DNA of 64,000 bases from Acanthosepion esculentum. Its lineage: Eukaryota > Mollusca > Cephalopoda > Sepiida > Sepiidae. A model generated the notes under the pieces. The model was not told the origin of the DNA and searched no databases. It was given only the letters and a program-made list of their open reading frames with translations. The position numbers and the translations under genes are program-made. The DNA is taken from contig OZ038508.1 of NCBI GenBank assembly GCA_964036315.1, positions 49,601,524 to 49,665,523 of the forward strand. The letters are read 5' to 3'. This document shows, one piece after another, positions 1-10,269 of this stretch; within the stretch, counting starts at the first letter, position 1; each line of letters begins with the position of its first letter.

Positions 1-40
1 GATCGATCGATCGATAGATAGATAGATAGATAGATAGATG
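1..40. repeat. GATC/GATA tetranucleotide array
   Basis: Four GATC units pass into about seven GATA units at the very edge of the window, so the array may extend further to the left. Confidence 0.9.
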
Positions 41-730
41 CGTACATACACAGGTATGAGGGGACATAAATGTTCTCAGATACGAACTTCCAAAAAAGAC
101 CAAATATATCTTTTAAATATATTCTTAATCGGTCCTGAATATTTTAAGCTGAACCTCGTATATAACAATTTCTAGTAAGCATTAGAGTTGTAGGGAAGCC
201 ATACCAGTAATGGTGTATCCAGTGCAAGATAGTCCAAGATGGCTTTCAATTCAGAACTTTTCTTTTCCTAGAACAGTTGTCTGTTAATAAGGATAAATAA
301 GCTAAAGGGGGAAATGGAGTCATACACTTCTTGACAGTATGTGTGCAAAAATTACGATTAATAACTCTGACTGAATTCGAACTCGGCTTGCCGAATTCTC
401 TTTCTGTGTCGCTGACCATTACGCCACGCACACAAAATATTTTAGCTTTCTCCATAAGGGTTGGCATTTTCAGATAGGTATATAATATTAGAAAAGCGCA
501 AAAATTTCATTTTACACTTCTAATGATTTGAAGTTCCGTGAAACAGTTCAGCCAATTTCTCAAATTATAGGTTAGACGTATATTTAATTTTGAAAGTCGC
601 AACCTTCACCTCGCTAAAGAAATTCTGGAAAGTTCGGGTTACAATTTTGATAACATTTGGCACTTTATAATGATTGAGACTGTCATTATTAGAAACTCTT
701 TTCAAAACTACTCGAAAAACAAAATAATTG
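41..730. other. No recognisable feature
   Basis: AT-rich single-copy-looking sequence. The short open frames here have no motif I recognise, and no RNA-gene fold is evident. Confidence 0.5.
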
Positions 731-796
731 TAATCGCACATACACACGCACACGCACACACACACGCACATACACACGCACAGGCACACACACACA

Positions 797-836
<40 letters not shown>
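731..836. repeat. Compound (CA)n/(CACG)n then (TA)n microsatellite
   Basis: About 68 bases of CA-rich units with interspersed CG and TA steps run directly into about 19 TA units. The TA end abuts the terminus of the Tc1-like fragment that follows, as expected for an element that inserts at TA. Confidence 0.95.
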
Positions 837-839
<3 letters not shown>

Positions 840-1355
840 TGAGGGAACAAATATTCATACACATACAAAGTTTTAATTTATTGTATTTCTAACTGATGGA
901 TAAACATTCATTTCATGTCATTACCTGTACACAAATGCATAATAACTAAATATGCATAGAAAATAGAAAAAAAATGATTTAATAGAAATAAATAATATGT
1001 ATCTATTTTAATGGCCGAAAAAAGTATTCGTACAATGCAAAATATACATAAATTTTCATTTAGTACTTTGTAGAATAGCCATTATTTACTTTTACAGCAA
1101 CCAACCTCTTCTTGTAGTTCTCAAATAATGATTTCCAAATTTTAATTGGTATTTTGTTCCATTCTTCTTCTCATATGATCTTTAGATCAGGTATGTTTGT
1201 TGGACCCATCGATTGGTTTTTAACTTACAAATAACGCTTGGGTTAAATCTGGTTATTGACTTGTCAATTTCATGATATTTACATGATTTTCAGCAAGCCA
1301 TTTCTTTATAGATTTTGAAATGTGCTTAGGATCATTATCTTGTAGAAAGAAAAGT
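836..1355 (-). pseudogene. Tc1-like transposase, C-terminal fragment and terminal repeat
   Basis: Read on the minus strand, 1350 to 1260 encodes FLQDNDPKHISKSIKKWLAE, the catalytic second-aspartate block of Tc1-family DD34E transposases, soon followed by an in-frame stop. Nearer the end, minus-strand codons about 1190 to 1060 keep C-terminal residues such as WNKIPIKIW and NYKKRLVAVKVN. The plus-strand end at 837 starts CAGTGAGGGAACAAATATTC beside (TA)n, as a Tc1 terminal inverted repeat would. A related motif, GAAAAAAGTATTCGTAC, lies about 170 bases inward, suggesting the IR/DR arrangement of some Tc1 elements. The gene is interrupted and lacks its N-terminal half. The function of the family, cut-and-paste transposition, is established; activity here is not plausible. 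Confidence 0.8.
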
Positions 1356-1515
1356 TTTCAAGTTGTAAAATAAATATAGAATTTTTACGTCATTCGAAAG
1401 AGAAATAAATTCTGCATAAAGCGTACACAATAAAGCTAATGTATATCGTTTTATTAGAAACATATTCTGAAATGAATAAAACTAAACATCTGTCTTAAAC
1501 TTACTTTTGCCAGTG

Positions 1516-1518
<3 letters not shown>
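1356..1518 (-). mobile_element. Tc1-like element end, copy A
   Basis: First of three related segments (also 1825-1903 and 2455-2624). On the minus strand each begins next to (TA)n with a terminal motif like TACACTGGCAAAAGTAAG and continues into a shared AT-rich leader. The motif and TA target fit a Tc1 terminal repeat. It does not match the terminus at 837, so copy A and the transposase fragment may come from different elements. Confidence 0.65.

Positions 1519-1588
<70 letters not shown>
1518..1588. repeat. (TA)n microsatellite, about 35 units
   Basis: Uninterrupted alternating TA between the ends of a Tc1-like fragment and a mariner-like fragment. Confidence 0.98.
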
Positions 1589-1591
<3 letters not shown>

Positions 1592-1822
1592 GTCATCCCA
1601 TAAGTTCTGTGAATTTTGAATAATGAAAACAAGTGACCAAATGTTACATTTAATTACAGATTCAATCGACAAACAATGTATTTTCCTCATTATCTATGAC
1701 TTCCTTCCATCTATTAACAAACTTACTAATTCCATTACTGTAAAATCCTTTTGGCTGATTCGAAGAACTCACAAATCTCAGTTTTAACCACTTCCTGTGT
1801 TACAAAAGCTCTTTCTTCCAAA
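1589..1822 (-). pseudogene. Mariner-like element remnant, transposase C-terminus
   Basis: The plus-strand end CAGGTCATCCCATAAGTTC resembles mariner terminal inverted repeats. On the minus strand the segment encodes, with breaks, KAFVTQEVVKTEICEFFESA and then KFVNRWKEVIDNEENTLFVD before a stop. This matches the last part of mariner transposases, in which a helix ending in ..RW.. precedes the stop by a few residues. The catalytic domain is absent. It sits inside the Tc1-like cluster between copy A and copy B and is a dead fragment. Confidence 0.75.
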
Positions 1823-1824
1823 TT

Positions 1825-2023
<199 letters not shown>

Positions 2024-2037
2024 GAATGCCAGTTTTA

Positions 2038-2262
2038 CTAGATAACCGTCAGCATTCGGTTAGCTTGGGAAAGCTTTTGAATTCGTCTATCTAGTGGCAC
2101 TGTCGTTGTTCTTAGGACCCGAGATCTTTGCCTATCCTTATATTGTCCAGTATCCTGGTAAAGCTTCCAAGCCTGAACACAAGCCTGAACACAAGCCGTT
2201 TTGGTGCGCTTTAATTGCTTGCTTATTATCATAAAGAAAACGTTTTGTTGATGAAGTAACAC
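2038..2262 (-). pseudogene. Tc1-like transposase, N-terminal DNA-binding fragment
   Basis: A 74-codon minus-strand open frame carries the paired helix-turn-helix region of Tc1-like transposases: a basic ISKQLKRTK stretch, then AWKLYQDTGQYKDRQRSR, then LDRRIQKLSQANRMLT. Family members read similarly, with GQYKDR.R.GRP after the second helix; the GRP hook is degraded. A 12-base duplication has produced ACVQACVQAW in the recognition region. No catalytic residues are present. With copy C at 2455-2624 upstream in the same orientation, this looks like the 5' half of one element whose 3' half is lost at the (TA)n. Confidence 0.8.
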
Positions 2263-2454
2263 TATTTTCGATCTAGCTACGACACTTTCCGATAGGCAAT
2301 TAATTGTATAACAATGCTCAGGTATTACACTTTATAAAGCATTAATGACCAGCCATGTGACCATCCAATTAGCAAATAATTTGCATAATACACATGCGGT
2401 CTTAAACTTATTTTGTCTGCAAATTTGGATAATTTAAATTAATCCAGCATTAAA

Positions 2455-2620
2455 ATTTTTCAAGTTGTAGAAAAAATATAGAATTTTTGCATCAAATGAA
2501 AAGAAATAAATTCTCCAGAAAGCGTACACAATAAAAATAATTTATATTGTTTTATTAGAAAGATATTCTGAAATGCATAAAATATTAACCATTGGTCTTA
2601 AACTTATTTTCGCCGGTGTA

Positions 2621-2624
<4 letters not shown>
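2455..2624 (-). mobile_element. Tc1-like element end, copy C
   Basis: Fullest of the three related segments. Minus-strand reading starts TACACCGGCGAAAATAAG beside (TA)n and runs about 170 bases of leader toward the transposase N-terminal fragment at 2038-2262, the expected order for one element. Confidence 0.65.

Positions 2625-2666
<42 letters not shown>
2624..2666. repeat. (TA)n microsatellite
   Basis: About 20 TA units flanking the Tc1-like terminus. Confidence 0.97.
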
Positions 2667-2669
<3 letters not shown>

Positions 2670-2684
2670 AACTAAAAAGTTGCA

Positions 2685-3250
2685 AATTAAAAAAATGAAT
2701 GTTATTTTTGTGTAAGTATTTATATTTTTATATATATATTTGATTTTTCAGATCGACCCTGATCTTTCTTCAGAAATAACTGTTTTTAGAGGTTTGTTTA
2801 CAAGTAGCGTTCGTCGCGAGATGCGGACGTCACGTGATATGGAATGCAACTGTGTTCGAATATTTTTAACGTAAGTATAACTGTAATAATATTTTAGATG
2901 TTGTTTAAAAAATTTTTTTAAGTATATCTAATAAAAACTTTTGTTTAACTATTGAAATATTTATAAAGATTTGAAATACCCAAGTCTTTATTTAACCCTA
3001 GTTTATATGTATTTACTTTTAAAATCCAGTATTTTTCTTTTTTTCTGCGTGTGTATGTGGAACTAAAATCAGAATCTATTAATACACATTTACAGTTTTC
3101 TAATGAGTGTCCTGATTGATTAAAATATTCAGCTATGGGGGAATAACGATTGTTTTGACGTATGGTTAGTTTATGATTGTTGAAGCGAAATCAAAAATAA
3201 TTTCCAGATTCCCCAATATATCTACTATTAGGACATAAGATAGATTGGAT
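2685..3250 (-). pseudogene. Penelope-like element 3' end: GIY-YIG endonuclease and 3' UTR
   Basis: On the minus strand 3249 to 2945 encodes the C-terminal GIY-YIG nuclease of Penelope-like elements. YIGESG is followed, after one in-frame stop, by FRFNNHKLTIRQ, then SPIAEYFNQSGHSLENCK, and finally RRKKEKYWILKVNTYKLGLN, whose EKYWI glutamate is the usual metal-binding residue. The frame ends at TAA at 2945. About 260 bases of 3' UTR follow, to about 2685, including a CTGAAGA...GAAA hairpin near 2740-2780. Two plus-strand relatives lie in tandem at 34677-35295. Penelope elements encode a reverse transcriptase plus this endonuclease; here only the 3' end survives. Confidence 0.85.
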
Positions 3251-3254
3251 TTCA

Positions 3255-3700
3255 GAGTTTACTATTGTGGCTGCCATCCAAGATAAGAGAGGGATGTTTT
3301 CTCTCTGTTATTTATCCCTTAGATGGTTTCCTAACTTTTCGAATTCTCACGAACGCGAGTTCAAAAGAGTACAAATGCTTCTACGCGGCCTTGTGTGCGA
3401 TGAATTAGACGAGCTACATTTTAGTTTCCGCAACTCTAATCTTCACGGCTATTGATCGCCAAGCCCCGACGCGTACGCAGACGCTAACCAACCTCCTTCC
3501 CTTCGTATCCCATTTGTGAGAAATCAGTTCCGCTCGAACTGCTTCTTTGTAGAACCAGCTCCCATAAGGATGCTCTTCAACCTGTCCAGGTCTCGGGTGA
3601 ACCGTTTTCTTCCCTATATATCCTCATAAACTGCGCCTCTTACCTCTTTACTCTTACCGCTTGTACAATAAACCCATTCAGCCACTCTTGGGCCTTGCAT
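3255..3700 (+). pseudogene. LINE 3' fragment, Jockey-like C-terminus
   Basis: Broken frames read HEREFKRVQMLLRGLVCDEL, then SFRNSNLHGY, then NCFFVEPAPI and LSRSRVNRFL. The order (a C.EL helix, an NSF-type block, then a FKSRVNRFL-type ending) is that of the C-terminus of Jockey/RTE-like LINEs, as also seen at 38092-38599 in this window. Several stops and frame shifts are present, and no reverse transcriptase catalytic block remains. Confidence 0.6.
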
Positions 3701-3722
3701 AGAGTGAACATTAGTGAAAGAA

Positions 3723-3996
3723 AGGCTCAAAGACACATGGCCCAGTAGATAAACGTGTTGGTTAGATCCAGTGACTTGGTGTAAAGAGTTGTGAGTTCAA
3801 TATATGGCTACGTCAGTAGTGAACAAAAACTTGGAGATTTGTTTTAAAGAAAGACAACTGAGACATCCAGAAGAACTAGAAAAATATACCCGGTTTACGA
3901 AATAAAGGGTTCAGTTCAAAATTCTAATGAAGAAGGCCGGAAACAGCGCGAATATGACAACAAACAAGAGAACAACTGTCCGGAAAATGTAAATAA
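3723..3996 (+). mobile_element. tRNA-Arg-like SINE
   Basis: The head GGCCCAGTAGATAAACGTG resembles the A box of a tRNA-Arg (..AATGGATAAGGCGT..), and GAGTTCAATATATGG about 50 bases on stands for the B box. A body of about 200 bases follows and contains GAAGAAGGCCGGA, seen in other copies. The relative at 22901-23200 is better preserved. Octopus SINEs from tRNA-Arg have been described; identity with them was not tested. Confidence 0.65.
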
Positions 3997-4104
3997 TTAC
4001 AATACCTTCTTTCAGAAATACAGACATATATTAAAAGAATGCCATTGGCAAAAACTGAAAGAAACATTCAGTCATTATTTATATTATTTAGATGCGGACT
4101 ATTG

Positions 4105-4170
4105 GATTCCTCTTTGTTGTTTTTACTACAACGTTTCGGTTGTTGTACACTCCAGACTTCATCAGGAATT
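4105..4170 (-). mobile_element. SINE core fragment
   Basis: Minus-strand copy of the conserved core: CCTGATGAAGTCTGG, a GTACAAC segment and CCGAAACGTTGTAG. It carries the central CTGATGA...GAAAC block without the tRNA-like head. Confidence 0.55.
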
Positions 4171-4377
4171 TTTCGATCCGGGTAACATTGGGGTAATTTT
4201 CCAACTGAGTACTTTGATTATTCTCCGTCTACTCATTTCACTGAGCATGTCTAGGGAAAAATTCAAACCGAAAATTTGTCCGGAATTTGAATTCGGCTTT
4301 GCCGATTCCACAGGCGTTACTTGTTTTTTTTTTTTTAAGTATATTAATTTAAAATCATACATATGTTTTCGTCCTGG

Positions 4378-4955
4378 GTATGACGATAAACTACATCCGC
4401 GTCCTGGGTAAGACGATAAACTACGTCCAACAGCAAGACAGCTGATCAGGACGTTTTGAGGAGCGTGGAACCACCTCTTAATTGCTGGTGTTCCCAGGTC
4501 CACCCTGACCCTGAGGGGTATCACCTGTTAGGGTCCCAGCTATGGGCAATTAGTTAACACCCAAACATGTGTAAAAATAGGTTTTAATACCAGAAATATT
4601 TTGTAATAAAAATAATATTACCAGCAATAATTTTTAAATGAATAATTATTATCAGCAATAATTAAAATTTGCAACGGAACATCTACTGTTAGAGTGTGTA
4701 GATTTTGATCTAGTGCCAAAGAAATATTATCAAGTGAGTAATTTAAAAAAAGAACTTTTTACGAAAATAAAATCATCCAAGATTGTAAATTTCCTAAAAG
4801 AAGTTAGATTATACTCAAAAATATGAGTAATTGAAAAATGGTTTACATATGTATGTATACATACACACCATTTTTTACTAAACAACCGCTATGAATCTAG
4901 TTCAAAAATTTTGGTGTCATTAAATGATCCACTGAGGTTGATATGTAATAAAAGA
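4378..4955 (+). mobile_element. Unclassified dispersed repeat RepX, long copy
   Basis: Begins with two near-identical units of GGGTA(T/A)GACGATAAACTAC, then AACAGCAAG, GGAACCACCTCTTAATTGC, GGTCCCAGCTATGGGC, a region rich in TACCAGCAATA-like units, and ends near CATTAAATGATCCACTGAGG. Related copies lie at 9213-9490, 19075-19395, 19400-19935 and 44045-44385. No protein motif or clear tRNA promoter is visible, so its class is unknown; insertion behaviour is argued at 9213-9490. Confidence 0.7.
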
Positions 4956-5415
4956 AAACAACAAACCAACATACACAGGTTAAAAACTTAAAAGTTTTTT
5001 TTTTCATAATGCATATTGTTATTACCTTTTTAGTGGATAAATAAATTTTAGACACTATCGTTAAGGCATTTTGTGTTCACAGATTTGAATTTTTATTATT
5101 GATATTTGCATGCATGTTGTATCCTTAAAATTTTCTGACTGGGATAATTTTCTCTAATTAAAAAGAAGCACATTCCCCAGCTTCCAAACTCACAAAATAA
5201 GTGGCCAAAAAAAAATTTCGTCTGCTTTGACTTCAGACTGGCTTCATTTCAAATCTCAGTACATTAATATTTCTTACATTTACATTTCACTACCAAAACG
5301 TTTGGAAAATGTCCTCAAACTGATATTTATTTCAATATACTAATTTTCTCCAAATAACATTGCTAGGAACAAATGCATTCCTTAGTTGCACCAGTTCTAA
5401 CATTCCCGCCTAGGG
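4956..5415. other. No recognisable feature
   Basis: AT-rich sequence with a few homopolymer runs; no motif or repeat seen elsewhere in the window. Confidence 0.5.
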
Positions 5416-5419
5416 CCCT

Positions 5420-5600
5420 CCATCCCACTCACATTGGAGCAAACCTCTGGTGAGAAGTCAGTTTCATTCAAGCAGCTTCTTTCTGCCAACCACTACTCCA
5501 TGGAAACGATTCCATAAAGAGTTTTATCCGATCGCGATAATCTTAGCCTGTTCTAATCTAGAATTAACCGTTATCTTTCCTAAAACTGTTATCTCCTGAT
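5420..5600 (+). pseudogene. LINE 3' fragment, Jockey-like C-terminus
   Basis: Frames read SFFLPTTTPWKRFHKEFYP and then DNLSLF.SRINRYLS, the W-N-S-L-P to FKSRVNR ending of Jockey/RTE-like LINE proteins in degraded form. Only the last 60 or so residues are represented. Confidence 0.55.
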
Positions 5601-5974
5601 GACGATTTACACTATGGTGAAGCTGAGTTCGAATCCTGCAGGAAAGTGCATATTTTTCTGTAAGATTTCTTGAATATCCAGGCCGCTAGACAAAAATAAA
5701 TAAATATACTGTTTAATAAATTAACAGAGCGTCTACTCAAATATGAGTATCAGACGGAAATATTTGGCCAGAATTTGAACTCGGCTTTGCCGATTCCACA
5801 TTTTGTGCAGATAACCGTTATTCTACTAGAGAATTCAGGTAACGAAATAATCCAAAATAACAAATTACATATTATTTTCGGCCGTGATGTGAGCATCCCC
5901 AAATAAAACGGACCGTTTCAGGCGCGTTGCATTTTGGTTGGGGGATATGTAACGTTCCGGCGATGTTAGCGTAC

Positions 5975-6805
5975 TGTTGAAATCAACTATTTGAATAAGT
6001 AATGTTTAAGTTATAAAAATCTCAACTATTTGACGAAGTAATGTTTAAGTAATAAAAATCTCAACTATTTGACGAAGTAATGTTTAAGTAATAAAAATCT
6101 CAACTATTTGATGAAGTAATGTTTAAGTAATAAAAATCTCAACTATTTGACGAAGTAATGTTTCAGTAATAAAAATCTAAACTATTTGATGAAGTAATGT
6201 TTAAGTAATAAAAATCTCAACTATTTGAATAAGTAATGTTAAAGTAATAAAAATCTCAACTATTTAACGAAGTAATGTTTAAGTAATAAAAATCTCAACT
6301 ATTTGACGAAGTAATGTTTCAGTAATAAAAATCTCAACTATTTGACAAAGTAATGTTTAAGTAATAAAAATCTCAACTATTTGAATAAGTAATGTTTAAG
6401 TAATAAAAATCTCAACTATTTGACGAAGTAATGTTTAAGTAATAAAAATCTCAACTATTTAACGAAGTAATGTTTAAGTAATAAAAATCTCAACTATTTG
6501 AATAAGTAATGTTTAAGTAATAAAAATCTCAACTATTTGACGAAGTAATGTTTAAGTAATAAAAATCTCAACTATTTAACGAAGTAATGTTTAAGTAATA
6601 AAAATCTCAACTATTTGACGAAGTAATGTTTCAGTAATAAAAATCTCAACTATTTGACAAAGTAATGTTTAAGTAATAAAAATCTCAACTTTTGAATAAG
6701 TAATGTTTAAGTAATAAAAATCTCAACTATTTGACGAAGTAATGTTAAAGTAATAAAAATCTCAACTATTTCACGAAGTAATGTTTAATTAATACAAATC
6801 TCATG
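5975..6805 (+). repeat. 39-bp minisatellite, about 21 units, with higher-order structure
   Basis: Unit: CTCAACTATTTGACGAAGTA plus ATGTTTAAGTAATAAAAAT. Units differ at a few bases: GACGAAG, GATGAAG, AACGAAG, GAATAAG, GACAAAG; TTTAAG or TTTCAG. The variant order is not random: AACGAAG, GACGAAG(TTTCAG), GACAAAG, GAATAAG occurs twice, and GAATAAG, GACGAAG, AACGAAG twice in a row. This implies duplication of blocks of three and four units (117 and 156 bp). Confidence 0.95.
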
Positions 6806-6856
6806 ATTAATAAATAAAAATATCCATCTTTTGCTTTAGAACTTCATACATCCCCG

Positions 6857-6935
6857 GAGTTAAGCCAAGTCGAGTCTGGTCAGTACCTAGATGTGAGACC
6901 CAAGCGATCACCCATCTAGGTACTGACTTGAAAAG
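6857..6935. pseudogene. 5S rRNA internal fragment as an inverted pair
   Basis: Plus-strand GAGTTAAGCCAAGTCGAGTC and GTCAGTACCTAGATG match the middle of 5S rRNA (..AGTTAAGC..GTCAGTACTTGGATG..). Immediately after, GATCACCCATCTAGGTACTG is the same part in reverse complement, making a short hairpin. It relates to the 5S-derived units at 15-16 kb. Confidence 0.7.
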
Positions 6936-7254
6936 CAATGTTCAGAATACACACTTGATCGTCGAATTTGTTTATGACGTTTACTGGTCAAGAGTCTGCT
7001 GTATAAACATTTAGAAAAAAATCAGTAATTTTACTAATATTGCAAATGCAACATTACATCTGTTTGAAGCCGGACATATATACAATGCCCGAAATAGTAG
7101 TCTCACGCTAATTCTCACTTAGCGACCACCTCGATTAACAACCAAGACGTTAAGTGAGGATTGGCTATATGGTAAGTATATCCTAAAAATGTTGCTAACA
7201 TCTGTTGGTTAATAACAGTTATATTGTGAAGCCGTAGACTGGCGTAATAAAACT

Positions 7255-7311
7255 ATATAAAACTATCTATCTATCTATCCATCTATCTATCTATTCCCAG
7301 TCTTTATTTAT

Positions 7312-7389
<78 letters not shown>

Positions 7390-7668
7390 GTCTCTCTATC
7401 TTAATATGCAAACATCTATCTATCAATCTATTTGTCTTTCTGTCTGTCGATATCTATTTCTCTATCTTAATATACACAGACCTATCTATCTATCTATCTA
7501 TCTATTCTCAGTCTTTATTTATTTATCTCTCTCTATATATATCTATCTATCTGTCTCTCTATCTTAATATGCAAACATCTATCTATCAATCTATTTGTCT
7601 TTCTGTCTGTCGATATCTATTTCTCTATCTTAATATACTCAGACCTATCTATCTATCTATCTAGCTAT
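7255..7668 (+). repeat. Compound (CTAT)n/(CT)n/(TA)n array with an internal long duplication
   Basis: Two copies of a block of about 170-210 bases, about 7284-7490 and 7500-7668, each with CAGTCTTTATTTATTTATC, a CT/TA core, CTATCTTAATATGCAAACAT and TATCTTAATATAC. The first copy has a longer CT/TA core. Confidence 0.9.
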
Positions 7669-7679
7669 CTAAATGTAAA

Positions 7680-8120
7680 AGAAAGAAGAGTAAAAGTTCA
7701 GCGTTCAAAAACATTAATCTAAAACAGGGCTCAATATAAAAGAAGCACAATACATTTTTATTTATTATGCATTGTTAAATTAGAACATGTACATACCCAC
7801 TACAAAACTGTGCATCTTGTTTCAACGTTAAATACTAACGTTTCTTCAGGTGGGAAACCATGGTGGAACTAAAATACTTTTTATTTCGAAATACAGTTAA
7901 CGAAGCACAACTCCAACTCCCGTCTTTGGAAAATTTCCCATAAAAGGTAAAATGGATTTCTATATGGAGAAAGAAAGAAAGAAATAATAATAAAAGTGAA
8001 AGAGAGAAGGGGAAGAGGAAGAAAAAAATAATAAGCAAAGAAAGTAAAAGTTGAGACGATTATTCAACATTCTACTATTTGTAGGGGAAGGAAGTTGAGG
8101 ATATGAGATAAGATGTCTAC
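7680..8120. other. No recognisable feature
   Basis: AT-rich; purine-rich near 7970-8045 (GAAA/AATA units). Nothing recognised. Confidence 0.5.
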
Positions 8121-8124
8121 AGGA

Positions 8125-8169
<45 letters not shown>

Positions 8170-8275
8170 GTATAGATTGATCTATCTCTATAGATCAATC
8201 TATCTATCTTTCTATATATATATATATCCATCGATAGATCTATATCTGTAGATCTATCTATCTATCGACTGATCG
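8125..8275. repeat. (TATC)n array with inverted GATA parts
   Basis: About 11 TATC units followed by alternating TATAGATC/GATCTATC words that can pair with each other. Confidence 0.9.
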
Positions 8276-8335
8276 GTCGGTCGGTTGATCAGAAATCCAT
8301 TATAATAAAATGTTCCAAATCTAATTACACACAAA

Positions 8336-8349
8336 CACACACACACACA

Positions 8350-8406
<57 letters not shown>
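8336..8406. repeat. (CA)n then (TA)n microsatellite
   Basis: About 8 CA units run into about 26 TA units. Confidence 0.95.
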
Positions 8407-8408
<2 letters not shown>

Positions 8409-8935
8409 TATTTTTGTGTGTGTTTTTTTTAATATCGATGGTGTCTGTGGTACATTTTGTTACGTTATTTGCGACTTCGAAACAAACGCCGTTTCGCAAC
8501 CCAATCAGCTAAATGATTACTGTTTGTCCCAGAGGAGTGAAATTATCAATCACTTAAAATGATTCGATCACCAGAGATCAAAGCGAATGCTTCAAGCAGT
8601 AGAACTGATCAATAACCGACCAGGTCTAATATATATGTATTGTCGAAATCAGTTTGGACTTATTTCACCGATACAAAAGCAGAAACAATTTGATAAACAA
8701 ACAAAACAAAACAATAAAAAAAATAGAAAAAGAAAAGAAAAGAAAGAAAACCCAATTATCAAATCGATAATGAAGAGACTTCAAGAGATGTCACTCATCT
8801 GCTTCCGCCAGTGCTCGAAATTGAAAGGATTCGCTATGTTTGAATCAGAAGCAATGCGCGGAATAATAGTCAGACATGAGTTAACGCAGTAGAGCGGTTC
8901 TGAGAGAACTAGAAGTCCTTCTAGGATTCATTATT

Positions 8936-9281
8936 GGCGGACACAATCTTAATAACATAAGGCATCAGTGTTGATGGTTTGGTTCTGTTTATTTTGTTTT
9001 ACGGCAAATTAACCTCAGAGGATTATTCAATTCCGACAAGATTTGGCAGACACAATCTTAACGACATTAGGTATGCAGATAACTCGGTGTTGATGGTTTG
9101 GTTTAGTTTATTTTGTTTTACAGCATATTAACCTCAGAGGATTATTTAATGCCGACAAGATTTGGCGGACACAATCTTAACAACATTAGGTATGCAGATT
9201 ACATAGTGTTGATGGTTTGGTTTATTTTGTTTTACGGCATATTAACCTCAGAGTGTTAGTTAATACCGACAAGATTTTGCG
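8936..9281 (+). repeat. Three tandem units spanning a LINE/RepX junction
   Basis: Units at about 8936-9044, 9045-9162 and 9163-9281. Each contains the LINE YAD block (GGTATGCAGAT) followed by TGGTTTGGTTT and the RepX end ATTAACCTCAGAGGATTATT. The triplication therefore happened after RepX entered the LINE. Unit 1 has lost part of the YAD codons. Confidence 0.85.
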
Positions 9282-9490
9282 GATAGGTTCGAATGAATAT
9301 AATATGTGTTATTTGTAAGAAATCGGTTTGTAGACCACGTTTCATTGACATATTTTTGTAAAGATGGTTTCAGTGTAGTATCAGATCTATTACTGGCAAT
9401 GTTTTTTTTTCAAAAATGTACTGCTGGTACACTAACAGCTGCGGGTCATGTTAGACCTGGGAACAGCTACAATTGCTACCGGATGTAGTT
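9213..9490 (-). mobile_element. RepX copy inserted in the RTE LINE
   Basis: Contains the RepX tail (GGCATATTAACCTCAGAG), CAAAAATGTACTGCTGGTA units and the GGATGTAGTTTATC head, in reverse order to the copy at 4378. The LINE word GTGTTGAT stands on both sides (about 9206 and 9513), a candidate target-site duplication, although about 20 extra bases separate the right one from the RepX head. Confidence 0.7.
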
Positions 9491-10269
9491 TATCTTCATG
9501 GCACAGACGTCAATGTGTTGATAGGAGACACACGGAAAGAAAAATACAAAACCACATATAGAACTAGTGAAGGAAAAAACGCGATGAAAGGCTTAAACCT
9601 CAAAACCGCAAGAAGAGAGAATGCATGGTTGTTAGCAAAAGGACGGACCACAAAGTGCGAATTGCAAATCGGGGATACCAGAATCAAACAAGTGCGGGGA
9701 TTTTAATATCTGGGAAGTGTTTTAAGAGAGGACTGAAAATGCGAATCTGAAATCCGAAGTTGAATTGGGATAGCCAAAGATGCATTCCAAAAGCGAAGCT
9801 GAAAACTAAGAAATTGAAAAACATTCGCTAGAAACAAGGAAAAGAGTACTAAACTGCTATGTGCTGTATAGCACTGAATGCTGGACAATCTCATCGAAGA
9901 TGAAGATGAGACTTGAAACAACAGATATAGTTCTACAGAATGATGCTGAGGATAACGTGGACCGAACATGAGAGCAACGACGAAGTTCGAGAGAAAATAG
10001 AAACAAAAATGAAACTAATGCTTAACATCAGGTTGATATTTTGGGGACATATAATGAGGAAAGAGGGTTCGGAAAATCTGATACTCACGGGACAGATTGA
10101 AGGCAAGAGGGACAGACAACGCATAACATACTCAATGAGCTTGAGTAAATGAATGGTGGTACAGGGAATACATGAAATAACAGAAACGCAAAGTTTATTA
10201 AGAGCTACAAGGGAGAGGAAGTTGTGGAGAGCCATGATCGCCTACGTCCTGAGGGGACACGGCATATAA

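Noticed and set aside
1454..1690. Open frames made of Tyr-Ile repeats (also at 8254, 22714, 31487, 50539, 62906)
   Set aside because: Direct translation of (TA)n arrays.
5975..6805. CRISPR-like array
   Set aside because: Units are contiguous with no unique spacers, and the genome is animal.
8587..8892. 101-codon open frame with a lysine-rich middle
   Set aside because: The lysines come from an A-rich run; the last part overlaps the start of the RTE LINE fragment.
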